From Zygnema cylindricum (lineage: Eukaryota > Streptophyta > Zygnematophyceae > Zygnematales > Zygnemataceae): DNA of 64,000 nt. This document shows positions 1 through 12,990 of this stretch, piece by piece. The position numbers and the translations under genes were made by a program. The DNA lies in assembly GCA_037447655.1 (NCBI GenBank), contig JBBHKE010001486.1, forward strand, positions 1-64,000, written 5' to 3'. Positions within the stretch are counted from its first letter, which is position 1, and each line of letters begins with the position of its first letter. The notes beneath the pieces were generated by a model. That model searched no databases, was not told the origin of the DNA, and saw only the letters and a program-made list of their open reading frames with translations.

Positions 1-100
1 GAGGGAGAGGGAGAGGGAGAGGGGGTGAGAGGGGGGGAGGGTGAGGAAGAGGCAGAGGGAGAGCGAGGGAGGGGGGAGCGAAAGAGGGTTAGAGAGGAGG
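1..100. repeat. GA-rich simple sequence
   Basis: The first 100 bases are an imperfect (GAGGGA)n purine tract that runs off the left edge. Similar purine/pyrimidine tracts recur at 33.35, 37.07, 37.93 and 39.1 kb. No gene is supported; the ORF that reads through it is Arg/Gly/Glu low complexity. Confidence 0.8.
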
Positions 101-104
101 AATT

Positions 105-455
105 CTGCCACGTGTTCCTGTCTGTGCATGTGCCACGTGTCTCTGCCTGACACCCTCACTCAGCTCACCGTCGGTGCCGGAATCGTAAGCGGCTACAAAG
201 CCAATACAAAAACGCCACGTCAGCAATCCAAGCGCCCAAAACTGAACGCCGGGACGGAGACATAGAGAATCCATGCCACGTGGCACGCTAAGCTGGCATC
301 TGCGGCTGTCCGTATGATGGCTTCCAGAGCGCTTCCCCGCACTCTCCTTATATCTCAGTCCGGCCAGGCACCACGTGGCCCGGGCAACGGGAGAGGTTGC
401 CTTCCGTACAGCTCGTACGGAATGAAATTGAATCGGGGCAGACGCCACGTGGCAC
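105..455. promoter_or_regulatory. Cluster of CACGTG (G-box) motifs
   Basis: Five perfect CACGTG hexamers lie at 109-114, 134-139, 277-282, 372-377 and 446-451, with a CACGTC at 216-221, all within about 350 bp. Most sit in the extended form GCCACGTG(G/T). In plants this is the core site of bZIP and bHLH factors such as ABF, HY5 and PIF. I see no open reading frame that this would obviously serve; the promoter role is inferred only from motif density. The target gene could lie left of the window. Confidence 0.45.
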
Positions 456-1928
456 TGGTTCTGCAATTTCAGCTACCGTACATTCCGTACAAAACCAGAT
501 TGGATCGCGACCGTTTAATCCTCTCCACATTTTTTCCTCCCTTTTTTTCATAATTTTTCTTTTCCTCTGTATATTTTGATTCTTTTTCCTTTTTTTTTTT
601 TTCCTTGGAATGACATTGTTTTAGGGTTTCCGTACCGAACAAGGAGCGTCATTCGCTGCTCTGACAAGATCTCGGCCGCACGTTTCATGTCGAATTCATT
701 CGTGTGTAAACGCATTTAATATGTGCACGATATTTATCTGCGACTTACCGCGTTGACCCGGACGACTGGACGTGCGATCCGACTCGTACGATCCGGTCAG
801 CCAATATTGCGGCTTCCTCGGGCAACTGTGGAACGTCGATTTGTGATTTCACATGCCGATTGCTGTAGATCCAGTTCCAGCGTTTCACTGCTGTGTAATT
901 GGTTCGCAGTAGTACTATTTTTCACAAGTAAAGTATAAACACCAGGGCAGCAGACCAGTAACTGGTGTAAAGTACAGTGCATTACTGTAGTTTATTCACA
1001 TGTGTCTCAGAATTGGACAGAGATACTGAGCTGTCTTTTATCCAGCAGTAATGTTCTTGTCGTTTAGGGAACGGTCATTGATTCCAGCATTGTTTGTCGA
1101 TTAAATTGACAGACAAGAAACGTCCTTATGTTTAATATGTTTGATATTGAAATGCAGTACAGCACAGTACAGGATGGCGTGTGACACGCGGGATTTAAGT
1201 ACAGGCTCCCACGCCAGTGGCGAGAAAATATCTGAGTGTCGCGACTATGCCTTGTCCTGTTCGGTCTTTCTTGTACCTAAAAGGCGACAAAATCAGCGAC
1301 GATACTATATGCTGGCATGTAAAAGGCATGCTGCACAGGCTTGTTGCAGACAAGTGCCGACCAGAATTGTCGACCCACTTGAGCCGACCAGAATTGTCCT
1401 CTGTCTTTGCTCGGACATGTCGTAACGACAGATGACAGTACACGTGCGCAGGCGAATCACTCATTTATAGTTTTCCGTTTTTTCTCTGTCGAAGTCCTTC
1501 GAAAACGACACTCACAGCCGAAATTTAAGTGTGCGGGCTTTCAGGGTATGTACGATGTAACCGTCATTTAGCGAGGCAGATATTGTTTAGTGAAGATTCT
1601 CCGTACGCGCTCTTCGGGTGTTCCCGTGCTTAAGCTTGTGACGATTGCAGAGGTCTACACTCTACAGTAACCAGGAATGTTGCAGACGTCTACAACGTAA
1701 TTTGTCATACCGTACAGGTCAAGATTTACCGACATTGTAGAACGTCGGTATATGACATTATGTTCAGAACAAGCGTGACGTGCGCTGTCGTATGCTGTTC
1801 AGTTCGTATCTTCGGGTGTTTTCGTAAATTCGTTTTCATGAAGCCGAAGAAACGGCAGTGCAGTACACCGCTCATTTTAGTGTTAATAACGCTATAAGTC
1901 GCGGCCTTTTTTTGCCCCTAATCATAAA
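456..1928. other. Gene-free interval
   Basis: No conserved protein is visible on either strand; ORFs are short and compositionally ordinary. A stretch near 1585-1610 resembles the segment reading AAGATTCTCCG inside elements B1 and B2, so a decayed fragment of that family may lie at about 1585-1760. GTAC-containing words are frequent here. Confidence 0.5.
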
Positions 1929-3423
1929 CTTCACCGCCAATCGCTATTAGCGTAGAAGTTTGATTAGCGTATAATAATAATTACAGTGGTGTACGCTATT
2001 TAAGAATTTGAAAATTTTGGAAAAAATTATACATTCTAAAGGTACGTCCCCATGTAATCGGTACTTTGATAAAGTATTTTGGACTGTAGTAAGGATTCTC
2101 CGTACGACTTTGAAGAGCGTCCCTATGTGCGAAAATGAAATCGGAACATTTACATGTGACGTTTGTAGACGTTGGTACAACTTGTGACGATTGAAGGCGA
2201 CTACGAAACTTCCGACGATTAGTGACGCCAACAAAAACAGCGACAGTTGTAGACGTCTAGATTTTTGTGAAATCGTAGATGTTTAGGGTTTGGTGATATT
2301 GTGACGTCACGCTCACCTGTGACAACGTCGACGTCACTAATTCAATGACTTTCTGCCATGGTTTTCCGATTTCGTTTTTTCACTTTTCTCGCTCGACTTG
2401 CCATTAATAAAAAACCTAAAAATTGTCAAAAATAATATTTTTAAAATATCTTTCATTCTATACCAACATTGTCGTCTCTCATTCTAAAAAGTGTGAGATG
2501 AGAGCGATGGTGTGAGAGGGAGAGGGGAGAGGCGACGACGGCGCAAAATTTTGCAAAGGACCCCATGAATGAAAGTGGAGGTCCGAGACCCCTGCAGTTT
2601 TTTTTTCCGTACATGCGCGTGACGGGCACGGAGAAAAATAGTGAGGACTCTCCCTCGTCCTAAAATTTTCACACTCTTGTGGCGCGTGCGTGGGTCATTT
2701 TTCATTCGTTGTTTGGGCGGTACTTGAACTAAAACCACCCCCTCGAGGTGATTTTGGGTGAAGTTTTTTTTTGGGCTGGATTCTCTTGCTCACGGGTCGA
2801 AAAGGGGAAAACACCAAAATGCGTTCACATGACGACAAACACGCCGTACATCCAAAGTATGAATTGACGTTCACTTTACTTTGGTAAAAATGATTTTTTC
2901 GTACAGCTAAAGTTTTTTTCAAAGTTCCCTGAATTTTAGGGCAAAAAGACAGAGAAAAGTATGTACTTTAATACATGGGGACGTACCCTAATTGTTTGAT
3001 TATGGTAATTTGGATCTTTCAAAAAAAAATGTCGGTCGCAAATATGCTTACACTAATATAGGTATCCGTACAAAATTGGACAAATCATACACAAATCGTA
3101 CATTCACACGGTCGAAACGCGGCTGTCGGACTAATATGTGCAAGCGGGGTTTTTTACGACCTGGTTTTTTTTCCTTTTTAGAACGCACATTCTCATGCGT
3201 CCGCAGTTACTAAAACTAATTTATTGTACTTTTAACTTAAAAAGGTACATTTATATACGGTCTGACACTGACCGTACACCACTCTATTTAAGAGACAACG
3301 TACTAAAAATAACCCTAAATAGAATAAAGAAAAAAATAGAATAAAATACGCTAATTGAGAATAAAACAAAAAAAATCGGGACGGAATTAGTGTACACAAC
3401 GCTAATAGCGATTGGCAGTGTAC
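1929..3423. mobile_element. TIR element A1, interrupted by element B1
   Basis: The ends are inverted repeats: CTTCACCGCCAATCGC on the left and, reverse-complemented, TACACTGCCAATCGC on the right, followed on both sides by TATTAGCG. The right part (about 2990-3423) matches element A2 at 47955-48498 in inverted orientation, including the segments around the two AAACTAATTTATTG-like stretches. The interior from 2040 to 2988 is a separate nested element. No transposase is encoded, so this is non-autonomous. The superfamily is not settled because no clean target duplication is visible. Confidence 0.65.
2040..2988. mobile_element. PIF/Harbinger-like non-autonomous element B1
   Basis: It is bounded by TIRs (A/G)GGTACGTCCCCATGTA and flanked by TAA at 2037-2039 and 2989-2991. 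A three-base TWA target duplication is the PIF/Harbinger signature. The sister of the host element at 48.4 kb carries the unoccupied sequence ATTCTAATTG with a single TAA, which confirms the insertion and its boundaries. The interior matches element B2 (26715-27729) around GTTTAGGGTTTG and GTGACGTCACGC. No transposase ORF is present. Confidence 0.8.
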
Positions 3424-3493
3424 AGTAGCGTTATTAACATTAAAATATAATTGCCGCTAATATGTAAATTTCCATTTATTGTTAACTATTTTA

Positions 3494-4693
3494 TAGTGTT
3501 GTGTATCGGTAAGGATTTGCCGATAACCGATATGGGCCTTTTTTCGGGTAGCCGATAATCGATATATTGGCACGATATATCGTTATCAGTGTAATCGCCG
3601 ATAAAAACCCGATATTTATCAGTTATTATCAGCGATAACACCGATATCGATAACTATCGGCGATATCAGTACGGAGCGTACAGAAAAATGTACGGCTAGG
3701 ACACTCAACTGTACGTGTACTGTACTCAACCAAACGCGACCTACTCACAACCCCTATCTACTGAGTTGTCTACCAATCAAATCAATGTATTGTAGAGTTG
3801 TACAAGCATAGAAAGTACAGTAGCCGCCATGAAATCTGTATGGTTTCAGTACGAATCCAGTAAAAACGATGTACCATTCACATCCGACGACATGGCTTTG
3901 TCCCTTTCTTCCTTAGGATCCATTGGAGACATGCCATGTGTCAATCTGTCGGCTTTTTTGGCATAAGCTGCCAAAAGATCCATTCCAAGATGTCGACGCT
4001 CACGCCGGCCGTCCGCTCGTATTTTCTCATTCCAAGTCGTCCGTTCAATTCCGGCGGCGCGCAAAATGTTATTTGGTGTCCGTTATACTTTGTGTCCGCT
4101 GGCCTTTTTCCGTTCGATGTTCAACAGTTTGTCGGTACAATTCCCTACGTTGTCGTAAAATTCTTGTTCAGTTAACCGGCCAGAAAGTACTACAAATTGC
4201 AAAGTATCTTTTCGTCAAAGTTCTTACATTTTCCGTAAAAAACAGTACATTTTTCGTAGATTTGTCGTTCAGTTTACCGGACAAAAAGTACTCGGCGTTT
4301 TTCTCCATTATTTTCAAAAGTCACGAACTATTCGTAGAAATCGGGAAAAAAGGAAAAAAATCGCACAAAAACTATGGTTTCGGTACTATAGTTTTAGAAC
4401 AATAACGTATTCTTTTAAATTTGTCAACGTTTATGTTTTGGTTGTCCGTGATAAATTGCAGTTAACCAGAGAGAACAAATTCTTATACCTGGCATGCCAC
4501 GCTATATAAAGCTAATAATATAATACAGTATAATATAAGGTATTGTTGTATGCATACTATATTTTTTCAAGTTATCGTCGATATGGAACTTGTTGGTCTC
4601 AGACTGATATATCGAGACCTCTAACAGTTTGATAACCGATAACTATCAATATCAGGGTTATCGCGATAAATTTTTTACCGATACACAACACTA
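3494..4693. mobile_element. hAT-type non-autonomous element H1
   Basis: The termini are TAGTGTTGTGTATCGGTAA and its reverse complement. An 8-bp direct repeat CTATTTTA flanks the element at 3486-3493 and 4694-4701. TIRs beginning TAGNG and an 8-bp target duplication are the hAT signature. Both subterminal zones are crowded with CGATA/TATCG words, as expected for transposase-binding repeats. The 1200 bp encode no hAT transposase; the ORFs here are short and their counterparts in H2 look like shared non-coding sequence. A second copy, H2, lies inverted at 41538-42726. Confidence 0.85.
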
Positions 4694-4929
4694 CTATTTT
4701 ATATTATGTTTGTAAAATTGAGATTTACGTACGACACGCTTGTTTTCGAACAAAATGCTTATGTGCCATTACATTTTTGCAGCATTAATCACGTTTCTCT
4801 TGTCGATTAAATTTATATAGTTGTTATTAGCCAGAAAAAACGCGAAAAAATATTAAATGGTGTCGAGCGAGTGTGACTTTAGAGCCGACATACAAAAAAG
4901 TTTGTTTATTATGAGTGAAGCTCTATAAG

Positions 4930-5677
4930 GCCAAAAGTGAGGTTGTTTACTAACAAGTAAATCAACGCCGTTACATTGGCATGTACCCTGTCTTGTTTAT
5001 CATGCCCGTTTTTCATGCCTGTTACAAAAAACAAACACGCGTACCTTTTCCCTGGATGGTCCTGTACCTTTTCTTGTAGTCGTTCGTAGAGTCAGTTGAC
5101 GGCAACGTTACATTGTGCCAGCGGTACAGCGATCCGTACCGCGGACAGATGGCAACGTTACATTGTGCCAACTGTACGGCGGTCTGTACTACTGACGGAC
5201 GACAACGTTACGTTGTGCCAATGGTACGACCGTCCGTACTGCGGATAGACTGAAAAAAACGATGACAGACACATTGCCTGTATAAAGGTTTCCAGAAAGG
5301 AAACTTAGGTCTGTAATTTATATACTGATACCGTACATTTTTGTACCAAACCATATTTATACTTTTCTTTTTTTATAAAACATGTTTACTAAATATTAGT
5401 AAGATTATCCAAACTTTTGGGCAACAAACTTCAACTGTCCTATTTTTTGTTTTCGAAGCAAATGCTCATTCTATTCAATGTCTCACTACAGTCTGCCTAG
5501 CGTCCCTATGCTCAAAGAGGACACTAACCACAAACTATATGTGAACAATTGGTACACTTGAAAATAAAAGACATGATCCACGGAGGACAAGTGATGACAA
5601 CCTAACAACTAGCAAAGGTCATGTGCTTTCGGACAGGGTGGATTCAAATGCACCAAAACTGGCGAAAAGAATATTTT
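4930..5677. repeat. Dispersed repeat F, copy 1
   Basis: This stretch shares the segments GAGGTTGTTTACTA, ACATGTTTACTAAA and AAACTTTTGGGCAACAA, in the same order, with 23086-23480. The two copies are diverged and differ in spacing. Copy 1 carries an extra 50-bp tandem array. The class of element is unknown; no protein is encoded. Confidence 0.6.
5101..5250. repeat. 50-bp tandem repeat, three units
   Basis: Units start at 5101, 5151 and 5201. Each opens with G(G/A)CAACGTTAC(A/G)TTGTGCCA and then carries two GTAC palindromes about 15 bp apart. The array lies inside repeat F copy 1 and is absent from copy 2. Confidence 0.85.
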
Positions 5678-6026
5678 TGGTATTTAACTTGGTCGTCAAC
5701 TTACATCTCGAAATATGATTTTAGAAACGTCACATGAACTTGGACGCAAATTAAAGTACGACGCAAAGTGAAACTACTTGAAAAAAAAACATATAGAGGT
5801 ACTCTAATTTACGTAAAACATAATCAACTAGACGTACTACGCACCAACCAGAAGTGTTATCAATCTCGTAAAAAAACACATACGAAATAGACCAAACCCT
5901 TCACACTCAAACAAACAGAACTAAAGGTACTAATGAAACAAAACGAAATAAAATGCTTAACGTGACGGGCGAAAAATCTGACCCACACTAAAAACAAACT
6001 AACATTGACATTTAAATCTCATTACA
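5678..6026 (-). repeat. 3' LTR of the minus-strand copia element
   Basis: It matches 9356-9686 in the same orientation, with shared blocks such as GAACTTAGACGCAAATTA-like sequence and CATTGACATTTAAATCTCA. Both copies begin TGGT and end CA. Just inside (about 6030-6050) the minus strand reads GAGAGGGAGGA, a good polypurine tract, which fixes this copy as the 3' LTR. The two LTRs are clearly diverged, so the insertion is old. No target duplication is recognisable. Confidence 0.65.
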
Positions 6027-6150
6027 ATCATAAATCCTCCCTCTCAGTGTGAGGATTTTTACTAACTACTGACCAGACTCAAAATAATCTTAACTTAGGT
6101 CTCCTACTAACAAAGACATCATGCATTACGTTAACATATCATATGCCTCC

Positions 6151-6894
<744 letters not shown>

Positions 6895-8548
6895 CTTTTA
6901 ATTGTTTCCCTTTGAAGTGTGGCGTAACCTATGATGCAAAAGGCTAAAGTCGCCTTTCTCAATCGCCATGTAAAACATAAAAGGCTCCTCTATGAGGGGC
7001 CGTTTCCAAATCAACTTGCTAACCAAATTGTGGACACAAATCCTTCTCCAAATTGATTTCTTTCCTTATTTTTAATCATTATTCTATAATCGTCCAAAAA
7101 AATGACTCTACCACCGGCCTTTCTAATTTGAGGAACACTAACCAAATTCACTACTCTATTAAGAATATACAAAGCATCATTGCACTCTAAAATTCCCAAA
7201 ATTATTTCTCACCATTAAATCAATATGAAACGTTCTAACCATATCCAACGCAATCACATATCCAATCGGAACAATAACATTTTTTAGAACCGCAAGTTTT
7301 TTTATATCTGAGAGTAAACTTAGCTTCGTACACATATGATGAGTTACGCAGGTATCTATAATGTAATCTTATACACAATGATTACTAGACGCCCAATTTA
7401 AAATTGCTCCAGTTTTCTCGTCCAATAAAAAAGCCAAGCTATAATATTGCTCTTTAATGTTTCTTTCAAATTTCGTTTACTTTCCTTGATAACGGAATCC
7501 TTGTCCTCGTCCTCGGCCACGTCCTCGTCCATTTCTTTGATCATAATAAAAAAAACAGTTTTTGCCCTCTCGTTGGAAACAACGAGAGCTCACATTTTCC
7601 ATTTATGGCAAATATTGCACATCTTTTCCTTATCCGGGCACTTGGCTTTAAAATGCTCATATTAGAGGTGTTAGATTTATCAAATTGACAAATATTCAAT
7701 CCAACATTTTGACTTCGTTTTCTACCTCTTCCTCTAAAATTTCCTTTGATACCCGCTCTTCTTTGGAACAAATTCATATCCGAGGAATTTGAGGCATTAA
7801 CATTAAGAATTCCATGACTTTCAACACCTCTACCTACACTCTTTTTAGAGTTCTAAATGGAATTCAAATAATTTACCGCATACTTAAGTGTAACCTTATA
7901 AAACTCAAGTGTAAGCTTCATTTTAGATCGAATTATTTCACTAGACGTAAAAATTATTTGGGGTATCCCGCTAACAACACTTGTAATTTTTAATTTTCGG
8001 GTATTATTTTACCAAGACTACTCAATTGTTCCAACAAAATAATAAACGTTTTGATTCTAGAATGTATTAATGCATTATGTTCAAACGTAAATTGAATAAA
8101 TTCCTTAAACACATAATTTGTCTTATCTTTGATTCATTTCTCAAATTAATTTTTTAATGCTTGCCAACATTCATGTGCGGTATCATAATCAAGAAAATAA
8201 TCATGGACCGATCAGGTACAACTTTGGATCAATCTATTAATGGTCACCATATCTTTCAATTTATATAATTTTCTATCGGGATTTTTTTGCATTTTTTCTT
8301 TGCCATAGACGATTTTTGATAACTTTTTAAAAATGAGTTTTTTTCGCAATTTTCTTCACCATCGACGATCTTTCATAACTTTTTCAAAATGAGACTGGCC
8401 CTCATGTTCCTTTTCTAAGTAGTGTAGTTAGACCCGTTGAAGAGAACCAGTTTGTCTCCATTTGAAAATTTTATTTCCTTCCAACTCACTGTCAAAATCA
8501 AAATCTCATTGCCATTTTTTTTCCTGTTTTTTTTTTCCATATATTTTT

Positions 8549-8650
8549 CATCATTCGAAGTATTTGATGTATTACTAAATCGAAAGCTAAAGCATTTTTC
8601 ATCATTCGAAGTATTTGAGGTATTACTAAATCGAAAGCTAAAGCTGCCCT
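8549..8650. repeat. 51-bp tandem duplication
   Basis: Two near-identical 51-bp units start at 8549 and 8600 (CATCATTCGAAGTATTTGA). The period is 17 codons, so the minus-strand frame stays open through both, reading FRFSNTSNTSNDEK twice. The unit lies at the gag 5' end of the decayed copia element. Confidence 0.9.
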
Positions 8651-8929
8651 CCAGTTCCTCTTTCATTGAATTTTTTTTCCCATTTTTCTCTCTTTCTTTC
8701 ATAAATTTCTTCCACTCCTTACAAGTGTCTATATCTGACGGTATATCATAGTGTTCTTTCTATTTAGTTTGATCAAATATGAAAGATTTAGCTGGCAATG
8801 AATCCCCAGACTTTAGCACAATTCCTTCACCAAGACGAAAATCTCGTTCGTTCGGATCTCGAAAAAATGTTTAAGGAGTTGGCGGATCTTTTGAGGACTC
8901 CTTAGGTATTATCGGTCATGAGGGAGAAG

Positions 8930-9140
8930 GTGTTTTTTTTTCTTCCCTCCCATATCACTCGATCGTTAATGTGGAGTTAATCGGCTGCAATAAAAATTGA
9001 AGGGATTGAAACACAATCGAAATGCGTAGGTATTTTTTTTTCTTCCCTTCCATACTTAACTCACTAGATCATCAATGTGGAGCTAATCGATTGGAATACA
9101 AATTAAAAGGATCGAAACACAATCAAAATGCGCAGAAAGC
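8930..9140. repeat. Imperfect tandem duplication of about 100-106 bp
   Basis: The T-run followed by TCTTCCCT occurs at about 8933 and 9032, and GGAT(T/C)GAAACACAATC at 9003 and 9109. It lies between the right LTR and the gag remnant, in the leader region of the minus-strand copia element. Confidence 0.75.
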
Positions 9141-9355
9141 TAACAAATTTATCAATGTGGAAGCCAAATTAAACTTAAATCAATTATCAACCATCTCACA
9201 AATTAACTCACAATGCACATATTAATTTCTTATGAACAAAAAATAGAAACAATATATGATTGAAAAAAAGAAAAACTCATATTAATCCTTAAACATTAAT
9301 TCTACATTCATTTCTCCCTTAGTTTTTTTTTAGTTATTTTCAATTTCTCACTAGC

Positions 9356-9686
9356 TGGTCTTTTAACTTTGTCGTTAGGTTACATTTTGAAATTTGATTC
9401 TATGTTACTTGAACTTAGACGCAAATTAGAATACAACACAAACTAAAACAACTCATAAGAGTACAACGCAAACTAAAACAATTTGAAACAAACATTTAGA
9501 AAGTATTGTAGTTGATGTAAAACATAATCTTCACTTAACGAAACTGCTAAATGTACTACACACAAAATGAAAGTACTTAAAGTTCAAACGGAAACACAAA
9601 AAAAAATTAAAATGCACGACGTGACACGCGACAAAATTCACCCACACTAAAACGAAATATCATTGACATTTAAATCTCACATTGCA
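9356..9686 (-). repeat. 5' LTR of the minus-strand copia element
   Basis: It pairs with 5678-6026 and begins TGGTCTTTTAAC and ends ACATTGCA. On the minus strand it precedes the leader and gag, so it is the 5' LTR. I could not recognise a tRNA primer-binding site next to it. Confidence 0.6.
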
Positions 9687-10986
9687 ATCCCGTTAGATTG
9701 CTTTACGCTAACGACAGAAAAAAAGAATGGCTTGTTATACTTATTCTTCCATTTTTTCGTGCTATTTTTTGTGTTCCTGAAAAAAATAAAAAAATGTAAT
9801 AAAAAAAAAATAATAATAATAATAATAAATAAAGAAAATGAAAAAACAACAAAAAAAAATGTTTTTTTTTTTGAAATTTATTAAAATAACATTTTTTTTT
9901 TCGTTCATATTTATTTTTATTTTTGTTTTTATATGTATATTTTTTCTCATATTTTACCACAAACGTATTGACAAACTTTCACATATTATTTAGTAAACGA
10001 AAGAGATTAGAGAATAAAAACATCAATAAAGAAATAAAGAAGAGATAAAGAAAAAAAAAATAGATAAAATACATAATTAAATGTGACTTAAATAAACCTA
10101 CAAAAAATTTAAGTTGAAAGTGATATTTTTTTTGTTTTTTACGTATTTTTAATTGATTTTAAGATTTTTAAGTTCCACTTTTGTTCTTTCTAGCTCTTTT
10201 TCTGTCGTTAAAATTTTTTACTTTTCAATTTGCCAACAATGTTTTCTACTTCACATTTTTAATTGAAACTTATTACTTATATTTTTTAATCGTAAATATT
10301 TTATAGATTATAAATTTACGCTGAACAAATGATTTTTTACTTTTTTTAAATCATTATTATTGTTACTCTTCCATATATATGTTTTAATTTTTTTAACTTA
10401 AAAGTTTAATTTTACTTTAACGTTAATTCTTTAATGAAAACAAAAAAAAAAAAAAACGAAAAATAATAATTTAATAATAGAATAAACACTCTAAAAAAAC
10501 AAAAAAAACTTTAAAAATGATATTTTTCTAAATAAATTTATTGTTAGGTAAACAATATTACAATAAACATAGGAAAAAAAGTAATGGAAAAAAAAGGAGG
10601 AAGAAGAATTCACGATTAAAAAGAAGCAGAATAAATAGATTTACAAAATTAATTAGAGATTAAAATCATTGAATTTACCGTGAGGGTTAAAAATAAATGT
10701 TTAAAACAAGCATCAAATTTAAATTTATAAAAAAAAACCATCTTTTAAACTTTATTTAATTAGTCTTAAAACATTTTTAATTAAGTTTAAAAAATTATTT
10801 TCAAAATAAAAACAAAAAGTTAATGTTTTCAGATAAAAAAAAAAATAATGAATTTAAAGGAAAACTCATCGAGGATATTTATTTTAAGAAAGAATCTACA
10901 CCTTGAAAAACATTTTAGTGTTTTCAATTAAAGGTGCTTGTGAGCAGTTAGTCTTACAATGAATATAAAATTCAAAAATCCAAAAC

Positions 10987-10990
<4 letters not shown>

Positions 10991-11041
<51 letters not shown>
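10991..11041. repeat. (TA)n microsatellite
   Basis: About 25 TA dinucleotides, reading as Ile-Tyr runs in the surrounding low-complexity ORFs. Confidence 0.95.
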
Positions 11042-11044
<3 letters not shown>

Positions 11045-11484
11045 TATATATAATATAATATATTCGTATATATAGATAAAGGAAAAAAAAAGTATATAGA
11101 AACAAAATAAGCATAAAAGAAAATGAAAAAAATAAAACAAACGAAAAAATGCATAAACGAATCAAAAGAATTATTTTAGATTAATTACCAATGGCAAAAA
11201 TGTGTTATAATAGAATCTGTGGCAATATCAAAACATTTATAAATTAAGCTCACAAAAAAATAATTCTAAAATGAAAAAGAAAAAGTCAAACAAATGAAAT
11301 GATAGAGAGAATGAGAGAAAAAAAAAAAAAAAAAACAAAGCAACAATTTAAAGAGAGAACAAAAGTAAAACAAAAAAAAACCTTAAATTCACTGATGTTA
11401 TTGTCAATATAAACATAAAAAACCTTAAAAAAAACCTTAAAAAACCTTAAAAAAAACCCTAAAAAAAACCATAATTATAAAGCT

Positions 11485-12990
11485 AAAAAACCCTAATTAT
11501 AGAGCTGCCACCCTAATTTTAGAGCTAAAAAATTTTAAATATATAATTGCCACACTAATTATGATACTACCACACTTCGTTATCACACTAATTATGAAAT
11601 TATGGTGCTACCACACTTACTTACTACACTAATTATGGTGCTACCACATTTACTTTATAGACTAATACACCCAAATATACACTAATTATGGTGCTACTAC
11701 ATTTACTTTATAGACTAATACACCCAAATATTCGAAGAACTCTACATCCACCTCTTTTGTTTTATCCTCTCATTTCAATTTCTCTGCTTTCTTGTTCTCT
11801 CGCTCCTCAATTACCACTTTATTAATTTCCTCCACTCTTTTTTCACACACTCTCTTCCTATTTTTTTTTTCTTCACTTACTACCTTTATTTTTCCCCTTT
11901 CTTTGTTTCCTTCGCTACCTTTTTCATTATATCTTTCAATAGAAAAAACCTTTATTATAATTGATTTTAAAAGAACCCCTAATTTGCCTTCTTCTTTTAT
12001 CACTTTTGTCTTTTTCTTCATCTCCTAAACTCTTTACCTATTCCTTTCGAAAATCGTCAACATTTTGAGTGTTCTTTCTATTTCTTTTTTTTCCTCTGCA
12101 AAAAATTCTTTTTTTACTGCAAAAAAAAAAAATAAAGATAAAAAAAAACAAAATGATCAAAGAGAGGCAAAATACATAAGTGAATGAAGCAAAAACATGA
12201 ATAGAATGATAGGTGGGCAAGAATGAGAAAATCGACAAGGAGACAAAGCGAAAAAAAAAAAAAAAAAATAAGAAATATTAGAAAAAATAAAATAAAAAAT
12301 AAAAAACCCTAACTATGGAGTTGCCATACTAATTTTAGAGCTAAAAAAACCTTAATTATATGAATGCCACCCTAATTATGAAGCTACCAAACTAATTATA
12401 GTACTACTGCACTCATTTTATGAACTAATTCACCCAAATATCTTTAATTGTTTTCTAATATTTTTTAGGACTAACACACCTAAATATTTTTTAGTAACTT
12501 TACATCCTCCTCTTATGTTTTATCCTCCTATTATATTTTTTCATTTTTTTTGTTTTTTCGCTCATCAATTACCACTTTATTTAATTTTTCTATTCTTTTT
12601 CCCACACTCTCCCTATTTCTCTTTTACTATTTCTTTCTCACTTATCACCTTTACTTTTTTTTTTTTTTTTGTGTTACTTTTTTTATTTTATCTTTCAATG
12701 AAAAGACCTTCATTATCTTTTCTTTCAAAAAAACTTATACTTTGTCTGTTTTTTTTATCACTCTTTTTTTAAATTTCTTGCACTTTTTTCTTGTTTTTTT
12801 GCAAAAACGTTAACATTGTAAGTGTCTTTCCACTCTCTTCTTTTTCCCTTGCACAAAAAAAAAAAAAAGACAAAATGATTGAAGAGATGCAAAATAGATA
12901 AATGAGAGAAGTAAAAAAATGGATATAATGATAGGAGGGCAAGGAAAAAAAATCGATAAAAAGACAAAAAAAAAGAAAAAAAAAATAATG
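11485..12990. repeat. Diverged tandem duplication of about 0.8 kb
   Basis: Copy one (about 11485-12250) and copy two (about 12300-12990) share AAAAAACCCTAA followed by G(C/T)(C/T)GCCA(C/T) and TTTTAGAGCTAAAAAA, then AATTACCACTTTATT and TATCTTTCAAT in the same order, offset about 816 bp. The short CCCTAA words here look telomere-like but are not tandem TTTAGGG repeats. Confidence 0.75.

Noticed and set aside
3923-4405. Protein-coding gene inside hAT copy H1 (160-codon ORF)
   Set aside because: The matching frame in H2 is disrupted and shares sequence only as expected of homologous non-coding DNA; no transposase motif is present.
11420-12310. Interstitial telomere repeats (CCCTAAA)
   Set aside because: CCCTAA words are scattered with variable A-runs and CCTTAA variants, with no run of tandem TTTAGGG units.
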